A DNA stretch of 64,000 nt from Cohaesibacter intestini. Lineage in GTDB: Bacteria; Pseudomonadota; Alphaproteobacteria; Rhizobiales; Cohaesibacteraceae. The stretch spans positions 744,001-808,000 of the forward strand of contig NZ_QODK01000003.1 of NCBI RefSeq assembly GCF_003324485.1, given 5' to 3'. The notes beneath the pieces were generated by a model. The model was given only the letters and a program-made list of their open reading frames with translations. It did no database searches and had not been told where the DNA came from. Position numbers and translations under genes: made by a program. Position 1 is the stretch's first letter; every line of letters starts with the position of its first letter. This document shows, piece after piece, positions 36,412-45,372 of the stretch.

Positions 36412-37188
36412 ATGACTGTCACCCCTCGTTTCTGGATCGGCACAAGCTGGAAGATGAACAAGACGCTGGCCGAAGCCGTCACCTTTGCAGAAGGTCTGAA
36501 GGCAGCGGACGCCAGCCGTGATCCGCGTATCCAGCGCTTTGTCATTCCGCCGTTCACCGCTGTGCGCGAAGTCAAGGCCATGTTGTCGGACAGTTCGGTC
36601 AAGGTCGGTGCGCAGAATATGCATTGGGATGATGCCGGCGCTTGGACGGGGGAAGTCTCGCCCTTGATGCTCACCGACTGCAATCTTGATATTGTCGAAC
36701 TGGGACATTCCGAGCGGCGGGAATTTTTTGGTGAAACCAATGAGACGGTCGGCCTCAAAACCGAAGCGGCTGTCCGTCACGGTCTAACCCCCTTGATCTG
36801 CATCGGTGAAACCTTGGCAGACAAGGAAGCGGGAAAAGCGGCAGACGTGCTGGCTGAAGAAGTGCGTGGCGCGTTGGGCAAACTGAGTGGCGAACAAAAA
36901 GAATCCCAGATCCTTTTGGCTTACGAACCCGTCTGGGCCATTGGGGTGAATGGCATTCCGGCCAGCGCAGACTATGCCGACGCGCGGCAGGCCGAAATTC
37001 TCGATGTGGCCGAGGAAATGCTGGGCTATCGCCCGCTTTGCCTCTATGGCGGCTCAGTCAATCCGGGCAATTGTGAAGAGCTGATTTCCTGCCCGAATAT
37101 TGACGGTCTGTTCATCGGACGGTCCGCATGGCATGTCGAGGGCTATCTCGATATCCTGACCAAATGCTCTGCCAAGTTAGACGCTTAA
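36412..37188 (+). CDS. tpiA2: Triose-phosphate-isomerase homologue of erythritol breakdown (EryH/TpiA2)
   Basis: TIM-barrel isomerase of 258 residues. Catalytic H99 (ELGHSERR) and E172 (YEPVWAIG) and K14 are kept. Canonical TpiA has Asn two positions before the lysine (G-N-W-K-M-N); here the segment is GTSWKMNK, placing Ser12 at that point. The second phosphate loop reads FIGRSAW instead of the usual VGGASL. These changes are those I recall for the erythritol-locus paralogue, EryH, which converts D-3-tetrulose-4-phosphate to D-erythrulose-4-phosphate in Brucella. It is not the glycolytic enzyme, whose gene is elsewhere. It is cotranscribed with eryR. Confidence 0.9.
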   Translation: MTVTPRFWIGTSWKMNKTLAEAVTFAEGLKAADASRDPRIQRFVIPPFTAVREVKAMLSDSSVKVGAQNMHWDDAGAWTGEVSPLMLTDCNLDIVELGHSERREFFGETNETVGLKTEAAVRHGLTPLICIGETLADKEAGKAADVLAEEVRGALGKLSGEQKESQILLAYEPVWAIGVNGIPASADYADARQAEILDVAEEMLGYRPLCLYGGSVNPGNCEELISCPNIDGLFIGRSAWHVEGYLDILTKCSAKLDA

Positions 37189-37208
37189 GAGCCTGGATAA
37201 GGCGAATT

Positions 37209-37236
37209 TTGGGCGCGGTCTATCCGCGCCTTATTC
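37209..37236 (+). terminator. Candidate terminator after tpiA2
   Basis: Stem GGCGCGG / CCGCGCC around TCTAT followed by TTATTC. The T tail is poor. Confidence 0.45.
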
Positions 37237-37248
37237 GTAAGCAAGACA

Positions 37249-37290
37249 AACAAAAACGCCGCATCAACCCCATATGGTTGGTGCGGCGTT
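37249..37290 (-). terminator. Terminator of rpiB
   Basis: Long stem AACGCCGCA(T)CAACC / GGTTG(G)TGCGGCGTT at 37255-37290. On the minus strand it is followed by TTTTTGTTTG. It lies downstream of rpiB and faces the end of tpiA2. On the plus strand there is no T-run. Confidence 0.75.
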
Positions 37291-37466
37291 CCCGTCTTGA
37301 AAACTGTAATCGAGTGATAAAAATCACATCTCAGACCTGCGGTCTTGCGCCAAATTGCTGCTCACGATGGCGGTGACCTTGAATGAGGGCGAGCGGGGCG
37401 GCCTGTTGCCAGACGGGAGAGATCTGCCCCGGTTCGGTCCTGCGGAGGTCAGAGACCGAACAGCCC

Positions 37467-37922
37467 TCAAGCTTGATTATACTTTGCGTCAACCGCATCG
37501 ATCGCGGCAACGTTGCTCGCAGAGCGACCTTCTGGATCAAAGCTCTCTTTGAGGAATGTGTCGGCAATCGTCTTGGCGACTTCAGCACCGATGACCCGTG
37601 CGCCCATAGTGATGATCTGCGCATTGTTCGACAGGGCGGCGCGCTCTGCGGAATAGGTGTCATGGGTGAGAGCGGCACGAATGCCCGGAACCTTGTTGGC
37701 AGCAATGCACACGCCGATCCCCGTGCCGCACACCAGAATGGCGCGGTCATAGGTGCCATCAATCACTTTGGAGGCAACCCGGTCGGACAGGTTGGCATAA
37801 AAGGCGTCTGGTCCGTCTTCGGTGCGCGAAATCTCTGACACGTCGTAAGAATCCTTGAGATGTTCGGCCAGAATCTTGGCGAGGCCTTCTCCGGCGCTGT
37901 CGCCTGCAATTGCAATTTTCAT
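37467..37922 (-). CDS. rpiB: RpiB-family sugar-phosphate isomerase (EryI-like)
   Basis: Isomerase of 151 residues, the normal RpiB/LacAB length. Catalytic Cys65 is in [15 protein letters not shown]; the phosphate-binding and helix region [13 protein letters not shown] is conserved; the N terminus [13 protein letters not shown] is typical of the Brucella-type paralogue rather than the E. coli enzyme. EryI turns D-erythrulose-4-phosphate into D-erythrose-4-phosphate, the last special step of erythritol use. GGGAAGGAAG site sets the start. It is transcribed away from transketolase from a shared control region. An RpiA is also encoded at 44611, which supports a specialised job here. Confidence 0.92.
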   Translation of the reverse strand: MKIAIAGDSAGEGLAKILAEHLKDSYDVSEISRTEDGPDAFYANLSDRVASKVIDGTYDRAILVCGTGIGVCIAANKVPGIRAALTHDTYSAERAALSNNAQIITMGARVIGAEVAKTIADTFLKESFDPEGRSASNVAAIDAVDAKYNQA

Positions 37923-38125
37923 GATGGCTTCCTTCCCTGAGACATTGGCCCTGAGGCTCCAAATCAAGTGGTTCAAACATGATGAACCTTAAAACGACAC
38001 CGGTCGCTGACCGGCGGGTCATTGTTGCTGATCTCCGCGGATGGTTGTCTGGGGCGCTTTGCTTGGTGCGCGGCACCGGTTCGCCCATCCGTTTGAGTAG
38101 CTTGTGACTCTTTTTAACGCCGAAA

Positions 38126-38237
38126 CATCACAAAAACAACACAAAATATGTGATTGAGTTGTGATTTTGAGGGAATTGTCGCCAATAAATCACATAATTC
38201 TTTAAGATTTGTGATTTTCAGTTGTGATTATGTGATG
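38126..38237. promoter_or_regulatory. Candidate operator cluster between rpiB and tkt
   Basis: AT-rich block inside the 351-base divergent region (37923-38273), which holds no gene. It contains ATCACAAAA (38127-38135), AACACAAAAT (38138-38147) and TGATTTTGAG (38162-38171), in the same order as at 35556-35588. There are three direct TTGTGATT copies (38159, 38209, 38222) and a perfect inverted repeat ATCACATAAT / ATTATGTGAT (38189-38198 and 38227-38236). A DeoR-type regulator is the best candidate ligand. Confidence 0.55.
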
Positions 38238-38273
38238 TTTGGTGTAGGTAAGGGGCCATAGGAGGACAGTGTG

Positions 38274-40283
38274 ATGATCAGTGACCCATTCATTGCCAGC
38301 AAAGAGAAGCTGGCTCCCGAGAATTTTGCACTCGCCAACTGCATTCGCGCACTTTCGATCGACGCAGTCAATGCCGCCAATTCGGGCCATCCAGGCGCAC
38401 CGATGGGCATGGCAGATGCGGCGACCGTGTTGTTTCGCAATCATCTGAAATTCGATGCATCCCAACCCAACTGGCCGGATCGGGACCGCTTTGTGCTGTC
38501 CAATGGCCATGCATCCATGATGCTTTATTCGTTGCTGCATCTGACCGGCTACGAAGACATGACCATTGAGGAAATTCGCAATTTCCGCCAGTGGGGATCC
38601 AAGACGGCAGGTCACCCGGAATATGGTCACGCGCAGGGCGTTGAAACCACTACCGGCCCGCTGGGGCAGGGCATTGCCACTGCTGTTGGTATGGCCATGT
38701 CCGAGCGTCTTCTGGCCGAGGAATTTCCGGGTCTGGTTGATCACAACACCTATGTCATGCTCGGCGACGGTTGCTTGCAGGAAGGCATTGGTCAGGAAGC
38801 CATCAGCCTTGCCGGCCATCTGGGCCTGGGCAAACTGATCGTGCTTTATGATGACAATGACATCACCATCGACGGTCCGACTTCGATTTCCTTTTCTGAA
38901 AATATTCCCGGTCGCTTCGAAGCTTGCGGCTGGCATGTGCAATCCTGCGATGGCCACGACGCCAATGCCATCGATGCAGCCCTTTCTGCTGCCAAGGCGG
39001 TGACAGACAAGCCTTCGATGATCGCCATGAAAACCGTCATTGGTTTTGGGTCTCCCAACCGGGCTGGTACGGCTGGCGCGCATGGTGCACCACTTGGGGC
39101 CGAAGAGGGCGAAGCTGCCAAACAGGCGCTTGGCTGGACGGCTGAGCCGTTCGAAATTCCGTCCGATCTCGCCCAAGACTGGCGCGCCATCGGAGCCAAA
39201 GGCCAGACCGCCCGCATGGATTGGGAAACGGCACTTTCCGAGCATCCGCAAGCGAATGATTTCATTCGGCGCCAAGCCACACATTTGCCGCAAGCCTACG
39301 AAACCGCTTTGTCAGACGCGCGCGCCGCGCTCTTTGCTGAACCAGCCAAGGTCGCGACCCGAAAGGCGTCGCAAATGGCGCTTGAAGCCTTGGCAGGGTC
39401 TCTGCCAGAGCTGGTCGGCGGCTCTGCGGATTTGACCGGCTCGAACCTCACCCGTGTCCCTGCGGTCGATAGCCAGTTTACCCGCGAAAAACCCGGCCGT
39501 TACATCGGCTATGGCGTGCGAGAATTCGCCATGTCTGCGGCGATGAATGGCATGGCGCTGCATCGGGGCTTCATCCCTTACGGCGGCACCTTTCTGGTTT
39601 TCAGTGACTATGCCCGCAATGCCATCCGCCTATCAGCTTTGATGGGCATTGGCACGATCTACGTCATGACCCATGACAGCATCGGCCTCGGTGAAGATGG
39701 CCCGACCCACCAACCGGTCGAGCATATGGCAAGCTTGCGGGTCATTCCGGGGCTTCAGGTCTTCCGCCCGTGCGATGCGATGGAAACGCTGGAATGCTGG
39801 GACATTGCCATCCGCTCGCGCACCACGCCAAGCCTGATGGCTCTGTCCCGTCAGGGCGTGCCACAGCTGCGCACCGAGGCTGGCGATGAAAATCTCACCG
39901 CCAAGGGGGCTTATGTTCTGCGGCACTATGGTGAGGGCCGCGACGTGACCCTGATCGCCACCGGCACCGAAGTGATGCTGGCGGTTGAAGCGGCTGAAAA
40001 GCTGCATGCGGACGGTCTCAGCGTGGCGGTTGTCTCCATGCCTTGCTGGGAATTGTTCGACGCCCAGCCACAAACCTATCGCGATGATGTGCTGGGCACC
40101 GCGCCGCGCATTGCCATTGAGGCGGCCAGCAAGTTTGGTTGGACCCGCTATGTGGCAAGCGAAGATGATGTGATCGGAATGGATGGCTTTGGTGCTTCGG
40201 CACCAGCTGAGCGCCTCTACGAGGAGTTTGGCATCACGTCTGACGCCATCATTGCCCGCGCTCGCACACTCTGCGGTAAATAA
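38274..40283 (+). CDS. tkt: Transketolase
   Basis: Thiamine-diphosphate enzyme of 669 residues that moves two-carbon units between sugar phosphates. N-terminal [15 protein letters not shown], the ThDP motif from [16 protein letters not shown] to the following LYDDN, the proton-relay glutamate in GYGVREFAM, and [15 protein letters not shown] are all present. AGGAGG is eight bases before the ATG at 38274; the GTG one codon earlier is less likely. It begins next to rpiB on the opposite strand. Its product route uses erythrose-4-phosphate with xylulose-5-phosphate, so it is the natural exit of the erythritol pathway. It may be a dedicated paralogue beside a separate housekeeping copy. Confidence 0.96.
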   Translation: MISDPFIASKEKLAPENFALANCIRALSIDAVNAANSGHPGAPMGMADAATVLFRNHLKFDASQPNWPDRDRFVLSNGHASMMLYSLLHLTGYEDMTIEEIRNFRQWGSKTAGHPEYGHAQGVETTTGPLGQGIATAVGMAMSERLLAEEFPGLVDHNTYVMLGDGCLQEGIGQEAISLAGHLGLGKLIVLYDDNDITIDGPTSISFSENIPGRFEACGWHVQSCDGHDANAIDAALSAAKAVTDKPSMIAMKTVIGFGSPNRAGTAGAHGAPLGAEEGEAAKQALGWTAEPFEIPSDLAQDWRAIGAKGQTARMDWETALSEHPQANDFIRRQATHLPQAYETALSDARAALFAEPAKVATRKASQMALEALAGSLPELVGGSADLTGSNLTRVPAVDSQFTREKPGRYIGYGVREFAMSAAMNGMALHRGFIPYGGTFLVFSDYARNAIRLSALMGIGTIYVMTHDSIGLGEDGPTHQPVEHMASLRVIPGLQVFRPCDAMETLECWDIAIRSRTTPSLMALSRQGVPQLRTEAGDENLTAKGAYVLRHYGEGRDVTLIATGTEVMLAVEAAEKLHADGLSVAVVSMPCWELFDAQPQTYRDDVLGTAPRIAIEAASKFGWTRYVASEDDVIGMDGFGASAPAERLYEEFGITSDAIIARARTLCGK

Positions 40284-40356
40284 AGAGTCCACGTGGCGGT
40301 TCGACCCGAAGCGGTCGCCCGCCACCTTGCAAATATTTCTTGGAAAGGACTGGGGC

Positions 40357-41013
40357 ATGGCCCAGATCGTGTTTGATCTTGATGGAACGTTGATCGACAG
40401 CGCTCCGGATTTGCAGGCGGTTGCCAACAAGGTGCTGGCGGACGAAGGCAAGCATCCTGTGTCACTGGCACAAGTCAGTGCATTTCTCGGATGCGGAACG
40501 CCCACCTTCGTCCAAAGAATGTGTGAAGCATCGGGCATTTCTCAAAGCGAACATAAACGCCTGTTGGCAAACTTTCGTGCGCTCTATGACGGGGCGGTGC
40601 ATCACACCAAGCCTTATCCCGGTGTTCGCGACGCTTTGCATCAATTGGCCTCAGACGGGCACCAACTGGGAATCTGCACCAACAAGCCGATGAGCCCATG
40701 TCTGTCTGTCCTGCGTCATTTGCAGCTCGATCCGCACTTTGACTCCATATTGGGCGGCGATAGCTTGCCGGTTCATAAGCCCGATCCGGCCCCTTTGTTT
40801 GCCACCTTTGATGCGTTGGGCAATGGGGATCGCATCTATGTCGGCGACAGCGAAGTTGATGCCGAAACCGCGCGACGGGCAGGAGTGCCGTTTCTGCTCT
40901 ATACCGAGGGCTATCGCAAACAGGCGATTGAGGAAATGCCGCACACCGCAACCTTTACCCATTTTGACGAACTGCCCGGGCTCATCACCCAGACTCTGGC
41001 ATCCATTCACTAG
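40357..41013 (+). CDS. HAD-family phosphatase, phosphoglycolate-phosphatase-like
   Basis: 218-residue haloacid-dehalogenase hydrolase. Motif I is DLDGTLIDSAPD (residues 7-18), motif II lies in GICTNKPMSP, the lysine is in HKPDPAPLF, and motif IV is YVGDSEVDAETA. The N-terminal cap insertion is of the Gph type. GGAAAGGAC site sets the start; it follows transketolase by 73 bases and precedes transaldolase, so it is probably cotranscribed. Removal of a toxic phosphate side product of the pathway is an attractive role, but the substrate is not known. A related protein is encoded at 43515-44189. Confidence 0.88.
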   Translation: MAQIVFDLDGTLIDSAPDLQAVANKVLADEGKHPVSLAQVSAFLGCGTPTFVQRMCEASGISQSEHKRLLANFRALYDGAVHHTKPYPGVRDALHQLASDGHQLGICTNKPMSPCLSVLRHLQLDPHFDSILGGDSLPVHKPDPAPLFATFDALGNGDRIYVGDSEVDAETARRAGVPFLLYTEGYRKQAIEEMPHTATFTHFDELPGLITQTLASIH

Positions 41014-41158
41014 AGACGCCACAACAGCCACAACCCGCCGACAGATCGGCACAATCAGACGAATTCAACCGCGCCTCGTAACGGCCCCCGGCGACTGATC
41101 CAACCAGATACGCACAGGCAATGCCGCCCCCACGAGACGCTTACTGGAGGAATGAGAA

Positions 41159-41812
41159 ATGAAATTCTTTGTCGATACCGCAATCATCGAAGATATCCGT
41201 GAACTGAATGATTATGGCCTGCTTGATGGCGTGACCACCAATCCTTCGTTGATCGCCAAATCTGGCCGTGACTTCAAGGAAGTGATCGCTGAAATCTGCG
41301 CGTTGGTCGAAGGCCCGGTTTCCGCCGAAGTGGCCGCCCTCAATTTTGACGGCATGGTCGCCGAAGGTGAGCATCTGGCAGGCATTGCCGACAATGTGGT
41401 GATCAAGCTGCCCTTGACTTTGGATGGCCTGAAGGCTTGCCGCCACTTCACCATGAAAGGCATCAAGACCAACGTTACCCTGTGCTTCAGTGCCAACCAG
41501 GCTTTGCTTGCTGCCAAGGCTGGCGCCACCTTCATCAGCCCGTTCGTCGGTCGTCTTGATGACCTCAATATTGAGGGTATGGAGCTGATCAGCGATATTC
41601 GTCAAATCTACGACAATTATGACTTCAAGACCGAAATCCTGGCCGCTTCGGTCCGAACCGCCAACCATGTCAAGGATGCTGCTTTGGCCGGTGCCGATGT
41701 TGCCACCATTCCGCCTGCGGTCATCAAAGGACTGGCAGGCCACGTGCTGACCGACAAGGGGCTTGACCAGTTCGCCAAGGACTGGGCATCCACCGGCCAA
41801 TCAATCCTCTGA
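41159..41812 (+). CDS. tal: Transaldolase, short TalC type
   Basis: 217-residue TIM-barrel aldolase of the TalC/fructose-6-phosphate-aldolase subfamily. Schiff-base lysine K83 is in VVIKLPLT. Two positions separate true transaldolases from aldolases: Glu57 (SAEVAA) and Phe129 ([10 protein letters not shown]) are both of the transaldolase kind, whereas the E. coli aldolase has Gln and Tyr. So the enzyme most likely moves a dihydroxyacetone unit between fructose-6-phosphate and erythrose-4-phosphate. TGGAGGAATGAG site before the ATG. It closes the tkt-HAD-tal unit and is followed by a strong terminator. Confidence 0.94.
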   Translation: MKFFVDTAIIEDIRELNDYGLLDGVTTNPSLIAKSGRDFKEVIAEICALVEGPVSAEVAALNFDGMVAEGEHLAGIADNVVIKLPLTLDGLKACRHFTMKGIKTNVTLCFSANQALLAAKAGATFISPFVGRLDDLNIEGMELISDIRQIYDNYDFKTEILAASVRTANHVKDAALAGADVATIPPAVIKGLAGHVLTDKGLDQFAKDWASTGQSIL

Positions 41813-41860
41813 ACCTGATTTTCGGGCGATTGTCTTCATCGCTTCAGTGATTTGATACAA

Positions 41861-41893
41861 GCAAAGGCGGCTGCGTGTCGCCTTTGCTTTTTT
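41861..41893 (+). terminator. Terminator after transaldolase
   Basis: Stem GCAAAGGCG / CGCCTTTGC followed by TTTTTTG. One of the clearest terminators in the window; it ends the tkt-HAD-tal unit. Confidence 0.9.
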
Positions 41894-42124
41894 GTTTGAC
41901 GCGACCGAATGGGAATGCCAGAGGTCAGATCTGGTTAAAACCGTCAGTTTGTATCCAATTTTGATAAGTGCTCTGTTTCGTGAAACGTCAAGACAGGTGT
42001 ACATTCAGATTTTAGAAATGCTACAGGGTCGTGGCGCTCCGGGCCTTTGCAGGGTTTTCCCGAAGCAGATTTGCAATTCGATGGTCGATCGGTCTGCGCG
42101 GTTGCGACCAAACGAATATTGTAT

Positions 42125-42134
42125 ATGATATCAT
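42125..42134. promoter_or_regulatory. Palindrome ATGATATCAT upstream of the GntR gene
   Basis: Perfect 10-base palindrome about 106 bases before the GntR start, in the 430-base gene-free stretch after transaldolase (41813-42240). FCD-type GntR proteins commonly bind short palindromes near their own promoter. The assignment is inferred. Confidence 0.35.
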
Positions 42135-42240
42135 TACCATAACGGGCCGGTGCGGATCTTTTGCTTCTTTCGAGTTGCGATGGCTGTGCGGGTCTTGACC
42201 ACACGTGACGCCAAAACCCGGATCTGGATAGCAAGAAACA

Positions 42241-42900
42241 ATGGCTCAAATCCTCCGACGTACGACCACCAACATTGTTGCAGATGAACTGCGCAAACGC
42301 ATTATGTCTGGACAGTTGCGCGAAGGGGAGCAGGTGAGGCAGGAAGCGATTGCGACCGAGCTGGGTGTCAGTCGCATTCCGGTGCGCGAGGCCTTGCGGC
42401 AGCTGGAAGCAGAAGGGCTGATAACGCTGGTCTCGCACAAGGGTGCGGAAGTTACCCGGCTGGAACCATCCGAAATCGCTGAACTGTTCGAAGTCCGCAT
42501 CATGTTGGAAAGCTGGATGTTCGAACATGCCATCGAGCATATCACGGAAAGCCACCTGGAAGCGGCGGAAAAGCTGATTGCCTCAATGCGCAATGACGCG
42601 ATGATCGAAGAGTGGGGTGCGTTAAACTGGCAGTTTCACGAAACCCTCTACACGCCTGCCCGTAAGCCGGCCACGATGAAGATCCTGCGCCGTGTCCACG
42701 ATAATATTGACCGTTATGTGCGCCTGCAGATTACCTTGACAGAAGACAGTCAGGAGCGGGCGCATAGGGAGCATCAGGCCATCGTTGATGCCGCGCGCAA
42801 CAAGAATGCCAAAGTCGCGGTCGCTTTGCTCAACGATCACATCAATCATGTGAAAGAGCAGTTGCTGGCGAACCTTGTATCCAAGGAAAGCCATGAATAG
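42241..42900 (+). CDS. GntR-family regulator, FCD subfamily
   Basis: 219-residue regulator. Winged HTH (NIVADELRKRIMSGQLREGEQ, then ATELGVSRIPVREALRQLEAEGLI) and a C-terminal all-helical FCD domain with metal/ligand residues (Glu/His in FEVRIMLESWMFEHAIEH, NWQFHETLY, HREHQAIVDAARN). FCD members respond to small organic acids, sugars acids or amino acids. The ribosome site is weak. It has its own promoter region and terminates against a convergent hypothetical gene. A link to the polyol island is suggested only by location. Confidence 0.92.
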   Translation: MAQILRRTTTNIVADELRKRIMSGQLREGEQVRQEAIATELGVSRIPVREALRQLEAEGLITLVSHKGAEVTRLEPSEIAELFEVRIMLESWMFEHAIEHITESHLEAAEKLIASMRNDAMIEEWGALNWQFHETLYTPARKPATMKILRRVHDNIDRYVRLQITLTEDSQERAHREHQAIVDAARNKNAKVAVALLNDHINHVKEQLLANLVSKESHE

Positions 42901-42913
42901 GATTGGCCATCGC

Positions 42914-43243
42914 TCAGTTTGAAGGCGTCCCTGCGGTTTGACCCGCTATGGCTGCCAAGTGCGGCAGACGGGCTTCCATCTCACAGAGATAGGCTCCATC
43001 GAACAAATGCACCTTCTGCCCAATTTCTACCTGCATGGCAGCCAACTGGACGCGATCGCCTGTCTTTGTGCTGACCTCATCTGAACGGGTAGCTTTGGAC
43101 GCTTCGATTGCCTCAGACGCACCCGTTGGTGCCTTGAAGGCCGTAAAGGCCATCACCTGATAGGATTGGGCATAGACGAAGGCGCTGTAAAGCATCAGCA
43201 TTTTGAACCAGTATTTGCCACCACCATTTTTCAATACGCGCAT
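42914..43243 (-). CDS. Small hypothetical protein with one membrane segment
   Basis: 109-residue frame with GAGAGGTCCC just before its ATG. It has a basic N terminus, a hydrophobic segment at about residues 13-36 (FKMLMLYSAFVYAQ) and a polar tail without a motif I recognise. It converges on the GntR gene with 13 bases between stops. It might be an exported or inner-membrane small protein. No family assigned; it could be a chance frame, but the ribosome site and the lack of any other gene here favour it. Confidence 0.5.
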   Translation of the reverse strand: MRVLKNGGGKYWFKMLMLYSAFVYAQSYQVMAFTAFKAPTGASEAIEASKATRSDEVSTKTGDRVQLAAMQVEIGQKVHLFDGAYLCEMEARLPHLAAIAGQTAGTPSN

Positions 43244-43514
43244 GGGACCTCTCTCATTTTTTGACGCATCTTTACCCGACTGGGTCGGGACGAGTGTCGC
43301 CGCAAAAAGGTTAAGAAAAATGCGTGAAAATGCCTATGCAAAGCTGCATAAGGCTCTGAAATGCCGACTCAATGATTTTGTGGTGACCACCAACTTAAAA
43401 TCGTTGGTAAAGAAACCTTTGCTCAAAAATGGGACAAGGTTTAATCGATTTGAGAGGAAAGTGAAAACGGATTCACGGCGCATGCCAGCCGCAGTCTCTC
43501 AGGCGGGGATCTCG

Positions 43515-44189
43515 TTAGGATAGCTTCGCCAGCGCATCCGGCAGGGCGTCGAAATGGTCGATCACCAGATCGGCCCCCAATGTTTCGACCGGGATTGGCG
43601 TATAGCCATGACTAAGCAATATGACCGGAATGCCCGCGGCCTGCGCAGCGTCGACATCGGTTTTGGTGTCGCCAATCATTACGCTTTGTTCTGCAATCCC
43701 ACCCGCCGTCGCAATAGTATGCAGGATGTGCTGTGGATGGGGTTTGTGATGGGCAACCGAGTCGGCTCCGCAAATGGCGTGGAACAGCTCTGCCAGACCC
43801 AGCTCCTGCAACAGTCGCTGCGACAGATACTCTTTCTTGTTGGTGCAGACCCCAAGACGCAGATTTGCTTCAGCCATGGCGCGGAGCAGACGGTCGGCGC
43901 CCGGATAGGGACGGCTGGTGGCGCTGATATTGGCAATGTAATGGTCAAGGAATGGTGCGTGGCAGGTTTTTAAAAAATCATCATCCACCACACGCTGATG
44001 ATAGGCAAACCCCCGTTTCAGCGTGGCAATCGCGCCATGTCCCACATGAGAGCGGATATGCGCGTCGGGCACACCGGGCAGATCATGCATAGCCAGAACA
44101 TGATTGAGAGCCCCGATCAGGTCGGGAGCGGTGTCAACAAGAGTGCCATCCAGATCAAACAGGATGCAGGAAAAACGATGGTCTTGCAT
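43515..44189 (-). CDS. gph: Phosphoglycolate-phosphatase-like HAD hydrolase
   Basis: 224-residue HAD hydrolase of the Gph type. Motif I is FDLDGTLVDTAPD, motif II in GVCTNKKEYLSQ, Lys in HHKPHPQHI, motif IV MIGDTKTDVDAA. Gph removes phosphate from 2-phosphoglycolate arising from DNA repair or oxygenase reactions. The ATG at 44189 with GGAG is preferred to the GTG two codons upstream. It is divergent from rpiA; gph and rpiA are common neighbours in Hyphomicrobiales. It is a paralogue of the HAD protein at 40357-41013. Confidence 0.92.
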   Translation of the reverse strand: MQDHRFSCILFDLDGTLVDTAPDLIGALNHVLAMHDLPGVPDAHIRSHVGHGAIATLKRGFAYHQRVVDDDFLKTCHAPFLDHYIANISATSRPYPGADRLLRAMAEANLRLGVCTNKKEYLSQRLLQELGLAELFHAICGADSVAHHKPHPQHILHTIATAGGIAEQSVMIGDTKTDVDAAQAAGIPVILLSHGYTPIPVETLGADLVIDHFDALPDALAKLS

Positions 44190-44610
44190 GGGCACTCCGG
44201 CGACGCGGTGAGGGTGTCGTATATATGATCCAGACAGGCCGGAACAGCTGGTGATTGGTGCGACGGTTCATAAAGACCCTGTTGCTCTTTCTTTTACCTC
44301 ATGCACCAATCCGGTTCAATCGCAACAGGTTGCCGCAAGAGACAGCACCTACGACCATGGCGAACGAGGTGGTGTGTATTTTCAAATGTGGAACCTTTGA
44401 CCACAGGGAACAAGGGGGCTTTCTGCGCGTCGGCCCTTTTCCATTGGTTGATGCCGTGCTAAGAGCTTGGCGAACAAGGAAAGACCATCGCCCCGGCTTG
44501 TCCGCCATATCGTGCGAGGCCGTGAGTGCCGGGCACCCGATAAGGGCGCCTTTGTGCAACCATTCGGGCAAAAGCTTTTGGGCAAAAGGTCAGTAGGGAA
44601 GAGCATCATC
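44190..44610. other. Divergent intergenic region between gph and rpiA
   Basis: 421 bases. It contains both promoters presumably. An open frame of 113 codons (44255-44596) lacks a good start site and family features, and the rpiA frame itself stays open upstream; neither is convincing. No tRNA or hairpin of note. Confidence 0.4.
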
Positions 44611-45309
44611 ATGAGTGAAGATCTAAAACGCCAAGCCGCAGCGGCAGCGCTCAACTATGTAAAAGACAATATGAAACTGGGAATTGGCACTGGTTCGACC
44701 GCCGTCCATTTTATTCGTCTGCTTGGTGAGCGTGTCGCCAATGGCTTGACGGTCATCGGTGTGCCCACCTCTGAGGAAACCGCGAATCTTTGCCGTGAAG
44801 TGGGCGTGCCGCTTACGACGCTCGATGAGACGCCGGAACTGGACCTGACAGTCGATGGTGCGGATGAAATTGACCCGCAACTGCGTCTGATCAAGGGTGG
44901 CGGAGGCGCATTGCTGCGCGAAAAGATCGTCGCCAAGGCATCTCGGGACATGGTTGTCATTGCGCATAAATCGAAGGTCGTCGAAACCCTTGGCGCATTT
45001 CCGCTGCCAATCGAAGTCATGCCCTTCGGTTTGGCTGCAACGACCCTTGCGGTCAAGAATGTCTGCGCCCGCTTCGGCATGCAGGGAGAGATCTCTGTGC
45101 GCAAGACTGCGGACGGTGAAAATTATTTAACCGATGGCCAGCATTTCATCCTCGATGCCACATTTGGCCGCATTTCCGATGTAGATGGCCTTGATATGGC
45201 ATTGCGGGCCGTCCCCGGCGTGGTGGAAACAGGCCTCTTCATCGGCATCGCATCGACCGCCGTTGTTGCAAGCGATGACGGAATTGAAATTTACAAGCCA
45301 CAGGCTTAG
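44611..45309 (+). CDS. rpiA: Ribose-5-phosphate isomerase A
   Basis: Housekeeping pentose phosphate enzyme interconverting ribose-5-phosphate and ribulose-5-phosphate, 232 residues. Signature motifs: [25 protein letters not shown] with catalytic Asp/Glu, and [15 protein letters not shown] with the catalytic lysine region. The GGGAAGAGC site and family N terminus fix the start at 44611, although the frame is open further upstream. It lies in front of a DUF2059 gene on the same strand. Its presence next to the RpiB-type gene island gives both isomerase families within 8 kb. Confidence 0.96.
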   Translation: MSEDLKRQAAAAALNYVKDNMKLGIGTGSTAVHFIRLLGERVANGLTVIGVPTSEETANLCREVGVPLTTLDETPELDLTVDGADEIDPQLRLIKGGGGALLREKIVAKASRDMVVIAHKSKVVETLGAFPLPIEVMPFGLAATTLAVKNVCARFGMQGEISVRKTADGENYLTDGQHFILDATFGRISDVDGLDMALRAVPGVVETGLFIGIASTAVVASDDGIEIYKPQA

Positions 45310-45372
45310 ATGCCCTCCAAAGGCATCATTTGAAGATATAGCGACATTCGAGACCTTTAAGAGGATTGAACC

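Noticed and set aside
44318-44330. GGTTCAATC resembling a tRNA T-loop
   Set aside because: No acceptor stem, D-arm or anticodon arm can be built around it.
44255-44596. 113-codon frame before rpiA
   Set aside because: No ribosome site worth the name, no family resemblance, and it overlaps the rpiA upstream region.
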